Shown here one piece after another: positions 1 through 6,726 of a stretch of 11,811 bases of DNA. The notes beneath the pieces were generated by a model. The model was not told the origin of the DNA, made no database searches, and saw nothing but the letters and a program-made list of their open reading frames with translations. The translations under genes were made by a program, and so were the position numbers. Numbering within the stretch: the first letter of the stretch is position 1; each line of letters opens with the position of its first letter. The stretch lies in assembly GCA_964454295.1 (NCBI GenBank), contig CAYVTV010000127.1, positions 1 through 11,811 on the forward strand. Reading direction: 5' to 3'. The stretch is from CAYVTV01 sp964454295. GTDB taxonomy: Bacteria > Bacteroidota > Bacteroidia > Bacteroidales > GCA-2748055.

Positions 1-94
1 ACAAAGTACACAAAGCTTACATGCCAGATATACAATACTTTGCGTCCTTAGTGTCCTTCGTGGTTAAACATTCTTTGACTTATGAGACAGCCCC
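1..94. mobile_element. Right end of a MITE-like inverted-repeat element (left end outside window)
   Basis: The segment ends at 82-94 with ATGAGACAGCCCC, the exact reverse complement of the left tip of the complete element at 6444. Inside the tip, on the minus strand, come TAACCACGAAGG, ACACTAAGG and ACGCAAAGTA words, matching the arms of the 6444-6662 element. Positions 1-15 (ACAAAGTACACAAAG) look like the opposite arm, so the centre of this palindrome lies at about 18-40 and only the outer left arm is missing. No transposase is encoded. An open frame of about 70 codons at 21-233 crosses the element boundary and is not a gene. Non-autonomous mobility is inferred from having two copies with identical tips. 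Confidence 0.6.
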
Positions 95-146
95 TACAAA
101 AACCCCTTTCTATATTATTGAAACCCCTGCCGCGGTTTTCTTGCAA

Positions 147-166
147 AGACGCACAGCCGTGCGTCT
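147..166. repeat. Perfect short palindrome (8-bp stem, 4-nt loop)
   Basis: AGACGCAC at 147-154 and GTGCGTCT at 159-166 are exact reverse complements around the loop AGCC. It lies about 140 nt beyond the lysS stop on the lysS-sense strand. A run of T does not follow on that strand (it continues TTTGCAAG), so it is a poor intrinsic terminator. It could be a dispersed intergenic palindrome or a weak mRNA 3'-end structure. Confidence 0.5.
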
Positions 167-180
167 CTACAGTGCATTCC

Positions 181-304
181 GTCCCCTTCGTCCCCGTATC
201 CACGCAACCACTCAATTATGTCCGATCCCGTAATCCCTTATTAACCTGATTCCTACACTTGATCCCGCGATCCCGTGATAGCTTGATCCCTTATTCACTA
301 CCAC
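181..304 (-). repeat. 8-bp-word array downstream of lysS
   Basis: Read on the lysS-sense (minus) strand, the spacer after the lysS stop is made of degenerate 8-bp words. At 283-290, 275-282, 267-274 and 259-266 they are GGGATCAA, GCTATCAC, GGGATCGC and GGGATCAA, followed by GTG. Further out come GGGATTAC, GGGATCGG, GTGGTTGC and GTGGATAC. The 35-nt core at 256-290 matches the array after glpF (7544-7578) at 31 of 35 positions, in the same orientation relative to the upstream gene. The last codons of lysS and its TGA (GTGAGTGATTGAGTGG) already look like array words, so the array may have reshaped the gene's end. Function is unknown. Confidence 0.7.
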
Positions 305-2035
305 TCAATCACTCACCCACTTACTAACTTCCTCCGGACTCACCCCCTTCAACCCCAGCTTATTCTTCTTATTATACCCGTTCAGATCATTCGCCAGCTT
401 CCCCGCCTTCGCTTCTTTCAACTTTTCAACTGTGGTGATTCCCAGTTTCTTAAGCACCTCTATCCATTCCTCAGGAACACCCAGCTCCATGTATTTCTCC
501 GGTCCATCGTCCATGGTCCATGGTCTATTCTCCGGCTTCATCTGCGGGAAAAAGATCACATCCTGTATAGAATTACTATTTGTCATGATCATTGCAAGAC
601 GGTCAATGCCGACACCCAGTCCGGCTGTCGGTGGCATTCCGTATTCCAGGGAACGGAGGAAATCCTCATCCAGAACCATAGCTTCTTCATCACCGCGTTT
701 TCCCAGGGCTAGCTGGTGACTGAACCGCTCGCGCTGGTCTATGGGATCATTTAGCTCCGAGAAAGCGTTACATAATTCTTTCCCGTTACAGATGGCTTCA
801 AACCTCTCTACCAGTCCTTCCTTATTGCGGTGTTTTTTGGCAAGGGGAGACATCTCAACAGGGTAATCGGTAATAAAAGTAGGCTGTATAAGTTTCGGCT
901 CACACATTTCACCGAAGATTTCATCTATAATTTTCCCTTTTCCCATGGAAGGGTCTATTTCTATCTTAAGGTCCTTTGCTGTCTTCCGCAACTCCTCTTC
1001 ATTCATTTTGGAAATATCAATACTTGTATATTCTTTTATGGCCTCAAACATGGAATACCGCTTCCATGGTCTCTTAAAGTCAATAACATGTTCCCCGACA
1101 AGCACTTTTGCCGTTCCGTGCAGGCTTATGGCCATTTTTTCAATCATTTCCTCCACCAGGTTCATCATCCATTCATAGTCCTTATAGGCCACATACAATT
1201 CCATCTGAGTGAATTCCGGGTTGTGAAACCTGTCCATCCCCTCATTCCTGAAGTCCTTTGCAAATTCATACACCCCTTCATATCCGCCGACAATAAGGCG
1301 CTTAAGGTATAATTCATTTGCAATCCTGAGATAGAGTGTCTGGTCGAGTGCATTATGATGGGTTTTAAAAGGCCTGGCAGCGGCTCCCCCGTAAAGAGGT
1401 TGAAGAACAGGTGTTTCTACTTCGAGATAACCTTTTTCGTTCAGGAAACTGCGCATGGCATTCACCATCCGTGTCCGCTTGATAAAAGTTTCCCTGACAC
1501 CGGGATTGACGATCAGGTCGACATACCTCCTGCGGTATCGCATTTCCGGATCCGTAAAAGCATCATATACCACACCGTCTTTTTCTTTAACTATGGGAAG
1601 GGGGCGAAGCGACTTGCACAGTATAGTATATTCTTTTACATTTACCGTTATCTCCCCCACCTGGGTAATAAAAACTTCGCCTTTAACGCCGATAATATCC
1701 CCTATATCGAGGAGTTTTTTAAACACGGTGTTATATATGGTTTTATCTTCATCAGGACAAACAGTGTCCCTTTGCAGATATATCTGGATTTTCCCGGTTG
1801 CATCCTGAATTTCGGCAAATGAGGCATTTCCCATGATCCTCCGGTTCATAATTCTTCCTGTCAGTCTTACTTCATCAAGAAAATCCTCTCCCGGCACAAA
1901 ACGTTTTCTAATTTCAGCAGTGCTGATATTGATATCATATCCAGCCGCCGGATAGGGGTCAATTCCCAGGTTTTTTAGTTCTTCGAGAGATTGCCGGCGG
2001 ATAATTTCCTGTTCGCTTAATTCATGATGGCTCAT
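305..2035 (-). CDS. lysS: Lysyl-tRNA synthetase, class II
   Basis: Cytoplasmic enzyme that charges tRNA(Lys) with lysine using ATP. The product is 576 aa. The N-terminal third is the OB-fold anticodon-binding domain (VRLTGRIMNRRIMGNASF). The class II catalytic core follows, with motif 1 around FIKRTRMVNAMRSFL, motif 2 DFRNEGMDRFHNPEFT with its ATP-binding Arg near residue 263, and motif 3 GLGVGIDR ending at Arg479. A C-terminal extension of about 70 residues, absent from E. coli LysS (about 505 aa), contains a helix-hairpin-helix-like LGITTVEKLKEA segment and is usual in Bacteroidota. An open frame extends upstream to an ATG at 2092, but the promoter at 2063-2093 lies inside that stretch. MSHHELSEQE at 2035 is therefore the start, with no Shine-Dalgarno. 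The stop is TGA (305-307). It is co-directional with glpR but separated from it by a hairpin and its own promoter. Confidence 0.97.
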   Translation of the reverse strand: MSHHELSEQEIIRRQSLEELKNLGIDPYPAAGYDINISTAEIRKRFVPGEDFLDEVRLTGRIMNRRIMGNASFAEIQDATGKIQIYLQRDTVCPDEDKTIYNTVFKKLLDIGDIIGVKGEVFITQVGEITVNVKEYTILCKSLRPLPIVKEKDGVVYDAFTDPEMRYRRRYVDLIVNPGVRETFIKRTRMVNAMRSFLNEKGYLEVETPVLQPLYGGAAARPFKTHHNALDQTLYLRIANELYLKRLIVGGYEGVYEFAKDFRNEGMDRFHNPEFTQMELYVAYKDYEWMMNLVEEMIEKMAISLHGTAKVLVGEHVIDFKRPWKRYSMFEAIKEYTSIDISKMNEEELRKTAKDLKIEIDPSMGKGKIIDEIFGEMCEPKLIQPTFITDYPVEMSPLAKKHRNKEGLVERFEAICNGKELCNAFSELNDPIDQRERFSHQLALGKRGDEEAMVLDEDFLRSLEYGMPPTAGLGVGIDRLAMIMTNSNSIQDVIFFPQMKPENRPWTMDDGPEKYMELGVPEEWIEVLKKLGITTVEKLKEAKAGKLANDLNGYNKKNKLGLKGVSPEEVSKWVSD

Positions 2036-2062
2036 AGTAAGAGTAAATAAAAAAATTCCCTG

Positions 2063-2093
2063 CAAAGATAAGAGAATAGTGGGAAGTGACAAA
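2063..2093 (-). promoter_or_regulatory. lysS promoter, Bacteroidota type
   Basis: On the minus strand, TTTG (2090-2093) and TATCTTTG (2063-2070) match the -33 TTTG / -7 TAnnTTTG consensus exactly, with a 19-bp spacer. Transcription would start near 2056-2059, giving a leader of about 20 nt before the ATG at 2035. This decides the lysS start, because the longer frame would have to begin upstream of the transcript. Confidence 0.75.
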
Positions 2094-2102
2094 AGTGGTT
2101 AC

Positions 2103-2182
2103 GTGGTTACGTGGTTGAGTGGTTGAGGTATTAAAGTTATCACGTTCCACTTAACCACTCAACCACTCAACCACGTAACCAC
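2103..2182 (-). repeat. 25-bp perfect inverted repeat (hairpin) between glpR and lysS
   Basis: Arms at 2103-2127 and 2158-2182 are perfect reverse complements, 25 bp each, with a 30-nt loop. The arms are made of 8-bp words (GTGGTTAC, GTGGTTGA), and one extra GTGGTTAC unit lies outside at 2095-2102. The hairpin begins on the base after the glpR TAA and ends about 10 bp before the lysS -33 box. It is placed to terminate or protect the glpR transcript and separate it from lysS. There is only a short TTTT (2091-2094) beyond it, so it is not a canonical U-tract terminator. Confidence 0.7.
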
Positions 2183-2950
2183 TTATACCCTCACACACTC
2201 AACCCCCGCCTCATCCAGTTTCTCCACAAACGATTCCGGAACTTCGTCATCAGTAATTACCATTTCTATTTCAGACAGGTTGCAAATTTTACTAAATCCC
2301 CTGCGGCCGAATTTTGTGGAATCGGCAAGGACGATAACCCGCTGTGCAGATTTGATCATCAGTTTGTTAAGCGCTGCCTCCATGTTGTTGGTTGTAGTCA
2401 GCCCAAACTCCGGGTCAATACCATCAACCCCCAGAAAAAGCTTGTTGCAGGATAACTCTTCCAGCATATTCATGGCATAATGCCCGATCACGGAGGATGA
2501 ATTTTTCCGGAGCGCCCCGCCGAGCTGAATAATGTCAATGACAGGATCCCTGGAAAGTATCAGCGCTGCATTCAGGGAAGCTGTTACTACTGTTAACTTA
2601 CTGTGTGCCTTAATCTGCCTGGCCAGTTCAATTACAGTTGTTCCGGAGGCAATAATAATACTGTCTTCAGACTCAATGAGATCTGCGGCAGCCCTTGCTA
2701 TTCTTTGCTTCTGGGATACGCGTATTTTCTCTTTCTCATTTACCGGCCTCTCATTGATATAAGGATTGTTGGGTGTGGCGCTGCCGTGCGATCTGAAAAG
2801 AAACTTTCTTTCTTCCAGGTATTTCAAATCCTTCCGGATGGTGACCGTGGTTACATTTAGCTCCTGGCTCAGGCTAAGCACGCTTACATGCCCCTGCTCC
2901 CTGAGCTTATTTAAAATATGCTGATGTCTTTCGGGTATGCTGGTTGTCAT
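2183..2950 (-). CDS. glpR: DeoR-family transcriptional repressor of glycerol genes
   Basis: The product is 255 aa, the usual DeoR-family length. Residues 5-57 form the N-terminal winged helix-turn-helix (IPERHQHILNKLREQGHV, then the recognition helix TTVTIRKDLKYLEE at about 34-47). The remainder is the DeoR C-terminal sugar-phosphate sensor domain, with IIIASGTTVIELA, LGVDGID/GLTT and VLADSTKFGRRGF. In GlpR proteins the inducer is glycerol-3-phosphate, and this is assumed here. It is divergent from glpD-glpK-glpF, the classic arrangement for a local repressor. A TTG at 2968 could extend the frame by six residues, but it sits inside the -7 box, so the ATG at 2950 is chosen. DeoR proteins can sense other sugar phosphates; the GlpR assignment rests mainly on context. 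Confidence 0.9.
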   Translation of the reverse strand: MTTSIPERHQHILNKLREQGHVSVLSLSQELNVTTVTIRKDLKYLEERKFLFRSHGSATPNNPYINERPVNEKEKIRVSQKQRIARAAADLIESEDSIIIASGTTVIELARQIKAHSKLTVVTASLNAALILSRDPVIDIIQLGGALRKNSSSVIGHYAMNMLEELSCNKLFLGVDGIDPEFGLTTTNNMEAALNKLMIKSAQRVIVLADSTKFGRRGFSKICNLSEIEMVITDDEVPESFVEKLDEAGVECVRV

Positions 2951-2965
2951 TTTTTCTGTTTTTCC

Positions 2966-2996
2966 CAAAATTAATCAGAAATTGGCAAAGATCAAA
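2966..2996 (-). promoter_or_regulatory. glpR promoter, Bacteroidota type
   Basis: On the minus strand, TTTG (2993-2996) and TAATTTTG (2966-2973) match both consensus boxes exactly with a 19-bp spacer. The predicted start near 2959-2962 leaves a leader of only about 10 nt before the ATG at 2950. A degenerate TTTCG operator (2997-3012) abuts the -33 box, which suggests autoregulation. Confidence 0.7.
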
Positions 2997-3012
2997 CGAA
3001 AGAAAAAGAAAA
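2997..3012. promoter_or_regulatory. Candidate GlpR operator O1 (degenerate)
   Basis: On the plus strand CGAAA (2997-3001) is followed exactly 10 bp later by AGAAA (3007-3011), a one-mismatch copy. It adjoins the glpR -33 TTTG at 2993-2996, where repressor binding could block polymerase. It is weaker than the two full sites at 3020 and 3251. Confidence 0.4.
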
Positions 3013-3019
3013 TATTCTG

Positions 3020-3038
3020 TTTCGTATAGTTTCGTATT
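3020..3038. promoter_or_regulatory. Candidate GlpR operator O2
   Basis: TTTCGTATAG followed by TTTCGTATT: two TTTCG half-sites at 3020-3024 and 3030-3034, in direct orientation and exactly 10 bp (one helical turn) apart. The same arrangement on the opposite strand occurs just before glpD. E. coli GlpR operators also contain TTCG half-sites, but as an inverted repeat. That this is a GlpR site is inferred from its recurrence and position. Confidence 0.6.
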
Positions 3039-3066
3039 CGCAATTTTTTTGTATTATTGTAGGATA

Positions 3067-3227
3067 TGAACACACTTTCTCTGTGTTTCTCTGTGCTTCT
3101 CTGTGTAATCATTATATAACAATTATAACACAGAGGTACACAGAGGTACACAGAGGCACACAGGGCACACAGAAATACACAGAAGTACACAGAGGCAGAG
3201 GTGCCAGAGGTACACAGAGTATGTTCA
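3067..3227. repeat. Decamer-repeat palindromic element in the divergent glpR-glpD spacer
   Basis: The outer tips TGAACA (3067-3072) and TGTTCA (3222-3227) are inverted. The left arm (about 3076-3106) holds three 10-bp units of the TTTCTCTGTG type. The right arm (3128-3219) holds about nine units of the complementary CACAGAGGTA type, some degenerate. A short AT-rich loop (3107-3127) joins the arms, giving a long imperfect hairpin with extra copies on the right. A minus-strand frame across it would encode a Cys/Leu-rich peptide, but that is only the repeat translated. It separates candidate operators O2 and O3. Confidence 0.7.
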
Positions 3228-3250
3228 GACTGCTTTATGAGATATAACCA

Positions 3251-3270
3251 TATACGAAAGAAAACGAAAT
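3251..3270. promoter_or_regulatory. Candidate GlpR operator O3, before glpD
   Basis: On the minus strand it reads ATTTCGTTTTC then TTTCGTATA. The half-sites CGAAA (plus strand) fall at 3255-3259 and 3265-3269, exactly 10 bp apart, mirroring O2. It ends 22 bp before the glpD ATG, where a bound repressor would cover the promoter or leader. No good -33/-7 pair for glpD is visible, so the glpD start site is unassigned. Confidence 0.6.
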
Positions 3271-3292
3271 TGTAATTTATTAAAATAAAAAA

Positions 3293-4855
3293 ATGAACAG
3301 AGATTTTATGCTGGAACAGCTCAGGGATGAGAAAAAACAGTTTGATTTTATTATAATAGGCGGAGGAGCCACAGGTATAGGTATTGCATTGGAAGCCTCA
3401 GCGAGGGGATATTCCGTTGTATTATTTGACAAGTATGATTTTACAAAATCAACTTCAAGTAAGAGTACTAAGCTTGTACATGGAGGCGTCCGCTATCTGG
3501 CCCAGGGTGATGTTGTCCTGGTTAGGGAAGCTTGTGTTGAAAGGGGACGATTATTGAGTAATGCACCTCATCTGGTGAAAAATCAGTCATTCATCATTCC
3601 TGCTTTCGGTTGGTATGATGAATTTCTTTACACAGCCGGATTAAAGGTTTATGACCTGATGGCAGGAAGATACAGCCTTGGACGGTCGCAAAGAATATCA
3701 AAAAAAGAAACACTGAGGCGCATGCCAGGGATATCGGAAAAAGGTCTGACAGCCGGAATTTTATATCACGATGGACAGTTTGATGATTCACGGCTGGCTG
3801 TCAGCGTTTTGCAGACCGCGGTTGAACAGGGAGCCATTGTCCTGAATTATGTTCCTGTAGTTGCTTTAAGAAAGGATGAAAATGGCCGGCTTAATGGTGT
3901 CTTTGTTAAGGATGTTCTCACCGGTGAGGAATATGAAGTTAACGGTAAAGTGATCATAAATGCTACAGGTGTGTTTGCCGACGACATTATGCAGATGGAC
4001 AACCCTGGCATGAAGAGGAAAATAATACCCAGCCAGGGAATACATCTTGTTCTTGACCGCTCCTTTCTTGATGGGGATGATGCGCTGATGATACCAAAGA
4101 CAGATGACGGCCGCGTATTGTTTGCCGTCCCCTGGCATGGTAGAATTGTGGTTGGCACAACCGATACACCGGTTGACATGGCCTCTCCTGAGCCTGTTGC
4201 GCTTGACGAAGAAGTGGAATTTATTTTGTCCACTGCAGGCAGATATCTTAAAAAAGCCCCCGCAAGGAAAGATGTTTTAAGTGTTTTTGCCGGACTTCGC
4301 CCGCTGGCAGCACCTGATGGCGAAGGAAAGAAGACAAAGGAGATATCACGGAGCCATAAAATCATTGAGTCTTCAACCGGGTTATTGACCATGACAGGAG
4401 GTAAGTGGACTACCTTCAGGAGGATGGCTGAGGATATGATCACTAAAGCCGAAAAAGTGAACGGATGGAAACGTACCTGTACAGAAACCAGAAAGCTTAA
4501 AATTCATGGGTATACGGAAAATGTGGATCTGAATGATCCTTTGTATGTTTATGGAACAGACCGCGATGCAATTCTTGCTCTCGCTGCTGATAAGCCGGAA
4601 CTGGCTGAAATTATCAGTGAAGAATGCGGAATAATTAAAGCACAGGTTGTTTGGGCTGTCAGGGAAGAGATGGCTGTCACCGTTGAAGATTTCCTGTCCC
4701 GCAGAACCAGATGCCAGCTTTTAAATGCCCGCGAGAGCGTGCGCATTGCCCCCGAAGTTGCCCGTATTATGGCGGCCGAACTTGGGAAAGATAACAAATG
4801 GATTAAAGAACAGGTTACATTATATGACCTTGTTACCGGAAATTATTATTTTTAG
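3293..4855 (+). CDS. glpD: FAD-dependent glycerol-3-phosphate dehydrogenase (aerobic type)
   Basis: Oxidises sn-glycerol-3-phosphate to dihydroxyacetone phosphate at the inner face of the cytoplasmic membrane, passing electrons via FAD to quinone (menaquinone is likely in this phylum). The product is 520 aa, typical for GlpD. The N-terminal Rossmann dinucleotide motif is FIIIGGGATGIG (glycines from residue 23), followed by the family segment STKLVHGGVRYL. The DAO catalytic domain runs to about residue 380 (TGLLTMTGGKWTTFRRMAEDM). The C-terminal cap domain contains VVWAVREEMAVTVEDFLSRR and ESVRIAPEVARIMAAELG. The ATG at 3293 gives the usual short lead before the FAD motif. It starts 22 bp after operator O3. 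The stop is TAG, and glpK follows after 77 bp in the same direction, so the two are probably co-transcribed. Confidence 0.96.
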   Translation: MNRDFMLEQLRDEKKQFDFIIIGGGATGIGIALEASARGYSVVLFDKYDFTKSTSSKSTKLVHGGVRYLAQGDVVLVREACVERGRLLSNAPHLVKNQSFIIPAFGWYDEFLYTAGLKVYDLMAGRYSLGRSQRISKKETLRRMPGISEKGLTAGILYHDGQFDDSRLAVSVLQTAVEQGAIVLNYVPVVALRKDENGRLNGVFVKDVLTGEEYEVNGKVIINATGVFADDIMQMDNPGMKRKIIPSQGIHLVLDRSFLDGDDALMIPKTDDGRVLFAVPWHGRIVVGTTDTPVDMASPEPVALDEEVEFILSTAGRYLKKAPARKDVLSVFAGLRPLAAPDGEGKKTKEISRSHKIIESSTGLLTMTGGKWTTFRRMAEDMITKAEKVNGWKRTCTETRKLKIHGYTENVDLNDPLYVYGTDRDAILALAADKPELAEIISEECGIIKAQVVWAVREEMAVTVEDFLSRRTRCQLLNARESVRIAPEVARIMAAELGKDNKWIKEQVTLYDLVTGNYYF

Positions 4856-4891
4856 TCGCTAAAGATAATTTAAACGTTATTTATTGCCATT

Positions 4892-4932
4892 CCCCAATAA
4901 CCTAACCCAATAACCTAATAACCTATTATTAC
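4892..4932 (+). repeat. Short 8-bp-word array in the glpD-glpK gap
   Basis: AATAACCT occurs at 4896-4903, 4909-4916 and 4917-4924, with AACCC between the first two and ATTATTAC following. The array ends directly at the glpK ATG, so it forms the glpK translation-initiation region, and no Shine-Dalgarno is present. It belongs to the same style of short-word repeats seen elsewhere in the spacers. Confidence 0.6.
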
Positions 4933-6426
4933 ATGGAAAAGTACATTTTAGCATTAGATCAGGGAACTACCAGTTCCAGAGCTTTGATTTTCAGCAGGCA
5001 GGGCAATATCCTGGCTGTAGCTCAGAAAGAGTTCAGACAGATTTTTCCCAAACCGGGATGGGTGGAACATGATCCGAAGGAAATATGGTCATCCCAGGTG
5101 GCAGTAGCTGCTGAAGCTATGTCGAAAATGGGTGTCAGTGGAAAAAATATTGCCGGAATTGGCATTACAAATCAGAGGGAAACCACTGTTGTCTGGGATA
5201 AAGCAACAGGCGAACCTGTATATAACGCCATTGTGTGGCAAGACAGAAGAACTTCGGGCTTCTGTGATAAGTTGAAAGAGAAGGGTCATTCAAGCTTAAT
5301 ACGTGAAAAAACAGGGCTTGTTATTGACGCTTATTTCAGCGGAACAAAGATCAGATGGATACTCGACAATGTTGAAGGAACAAGGAAACGGGCTGAGAGG
5401 GGAGAACTGGCATTCGGCACGGTCGACAGCTGGCTGATATGGAAACTCACCGGAGGTAAAAAGCATATTACTGATGTTACCAATGCAAGCCGGACTATGC
5501 TGTTTAATATCAATAGTATGAAATGGGATATAGAATTGCTGGATATCCTCGGTGTACCCTCTGCCATGCTGCCGGAAGTAAAAGATTCAAGCGAAATTTA
5601 CGGTGACACATCAGGCGATTTCGTTGCTGCATCAGTGCCACTCGGAGGGATAGCCGGTGATCAGCAGGCGGCTATGTTCGGGCAGATGTGTGTTGACCAG
5701 GGAATGGTTAAAAACACGTATGGTACCGGCTGCTTTATCCTCATGAATACCGGGAATAAACCTTTTATTTCGAAAAATAATCTGGTTACTACAGTAGCCT
5801 GGAAAATAGGGAGCAATGTGAATTATGCACTCGAAGGAAGTATTTTTATAGGTGGTGCTGTTGTGCAATGGCTGCGTGACGGCCTGGGGATCATACAGTC
5901 CTCTGCGGAGGTGGAAGCATTGGCAGCATCGGTGGAAGATAACGGGGATGTGTTTTTCGTCCCTGCTTTTACAGGGATGGGAGCTCCATACTGGGATCAG
6001 TATGCAAGGGGTCTGCTGGTTGGGATAAGCAGGGGAACAAACAGGGGGCACATTGCCAGGGCCGCCCTTGAAGGTATTGCTTACCAGACTATGGATGTGC
6101 TGAACGTCATGGAGAAGGATACGGGACTCAAAATAAAGGAACTAAGGGTAGACGGAGGCGCAGTAGCCAATAACCTGCTTATGAAATTCCAGTCTGACAT
6201 ACTTGGAATCCCTGTGGTAAGGCCTAAGATTACAGAAACTACCGCTTTGGGAGCTGCTTACCTGGCCGGACTGGCTACAGGGTACTGGAATGGAATAGAC
6301 GAGCTTAAACAGCAATGGCAACCTGACAAGCAGTTTACAGGTTCCATGGATGAAAAAGAAAGGAGTAAACTGCAATATAAATGGGCTGATGCAGTGAAGC
6401 GGGCAGGATCGTGGACTTCACAGTAA
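4933..6426 (+). CDS. glpK: Glycerol kinase
   Basis: FGGY-family kinase that phosphorylates glycerol with ATP to sn-glycerol-3-phosphate in the cytoplasm, trapping glycerol imported by GlpF and supplying GlpD. The product is 497 aa (E. coli 502). The N-terminal phosphate-binding signature LALDQGTTSSRA is at residues 6-17. Substrate-binding segments include GITNQRETTVVWD and AIVWQDRRT. The second domain opens with IAGDQQAAMFG, where Asp243 corresponds to the catalytic base. It continues with KNTYGTGCFILMNTG, EGSIFIGGAVVQWLRDG (FGGY signature region) and the C-terminal ALGAAYLAGLATG. The start at 4933 gives the standard FGGY N-terminus. A 219-bp repeat element follows 17 bp after the TAA and separates it from glpF. 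Confidence 0.97.
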   Translation: MEKYILALDQGTTSSRALIFSRQGNILAVAQKEFRQIFPKPGWVEHDPKEIWSSQVAVAAEAMSKMGVSGKNIAGIGITNQRETTVVWDKATGEPVYNAIVWQDRRTSGFCDKLKEKGHSSLIREKTGLVIDAYFSGTKIRWILDNVEGTRKRAERGELAFGTVDSWLIWKLTGGKKHITDVTNASRTMLFNINSMKWDIELLDILGVPSAMLPEVKDSSEIYGDTSGDFVAASVPLGGIAGDQQAAMFGQMCVDQGMVKNTYGTGCFILMNTGNKPFISKNNLVTTVAWKIGSNVNYALEGSIFIGGAVVQWLRDGLGIIQSSAEVEALAASVEDNGDVFFVPAFTGMGAPYWDQYARGLLVGISRGTNRGHIARAALEGIAYQTMDVLNVMEKDTGLKIKELRVDGGAVANNLLMKFQSDILGIPVVRPKITETTALGAAYLAGLATGYWNGIDELKQQWQPDKQFTGSMDEKERSKLQYKWADAVKRAGSWTSQ

Positions 6427-6443
6427 GAACAAATTCATGACAT

Positions 6444-6662
6444 GGGGCTGTCTCATAAATGTTTCTAACCACAAAGGACTCAAAGTACGCACAAAGGACA
6501 CGAAGTATATATTCCTAAATGACAGCACTTTCCGCGAGCGCTGACCGCGTGTCGCCTTAGCTTTAGCGGTGGCACAAGCTACTCAGCGGAGGCGCTGTGT
6601 CCTTCGTGTTGTCCTTGGTGTCCATTTGTGGTTGATAATATTTCAATTAATGAGACAGCCCC
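6444..6662. mobile_element. Complete MITE-like inverted-repeat element, 219 bp
   Basis: The tips GGGGCTGTCTCAT (6444-6456) and ATGAGACAGCCCC (6650-6662) are perfect 13-bp inverted repeats. The arms continue as imperfect inverted repeats made of words such as AACCACAAAGGAC and CACGAAG. The GC-rich centre (about 6529-6598) holds a nested imperfect palindrome with GTGTCGCC (6549-6556) facing GGTGGCAC (6568-6575). There is no coding frame or transposase, and no convincing target-site duplication beyond a possible AT on each side. A second copy with identical tips ends at position 94. It sits between glpK and glpF, so it may attenuate or uncouple glpF expression. It is probably mobilised in trans, but no IS family can be assigned from the sequence alone. 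Confidence 0.75.
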
Positions 6663-6726
6663 ATAACACGGAAATTGGAAGTTTTTAGAGACACCATATA
6701 TTAAACACATTTTAATTAATAGCATC

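Noticed and set aside
21..233. 70-codon plus-strand frame at the left edge
   Set aside because: It crosses the end of the MITE-like element and a palindrome, has no recognisable motif and no start signals; chance frame.
2036..2092. 19-residue N-terminal extension of LysS from the ATG at 2092
   Set aside because: The lysS promoter boxes lie inside this stretch, and the family start matches the ATG at 2035.
2975..3190. 71-codon minus-strand frame encoding a Cys/Leu-rich, membrane-like peptide
   Set aside because: It is the translation of the CACAGAGGTA decamer repeat and overlaps the glpR promoter.
3847..4443. 198-codon minus-strand frame antisense to glpD, and similar frames opposite lysS, glpK, glpF and recJ
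   Set aside because: They lie entirely within clearly assigned conserved genes and show no domain; complementary-strand shadows.
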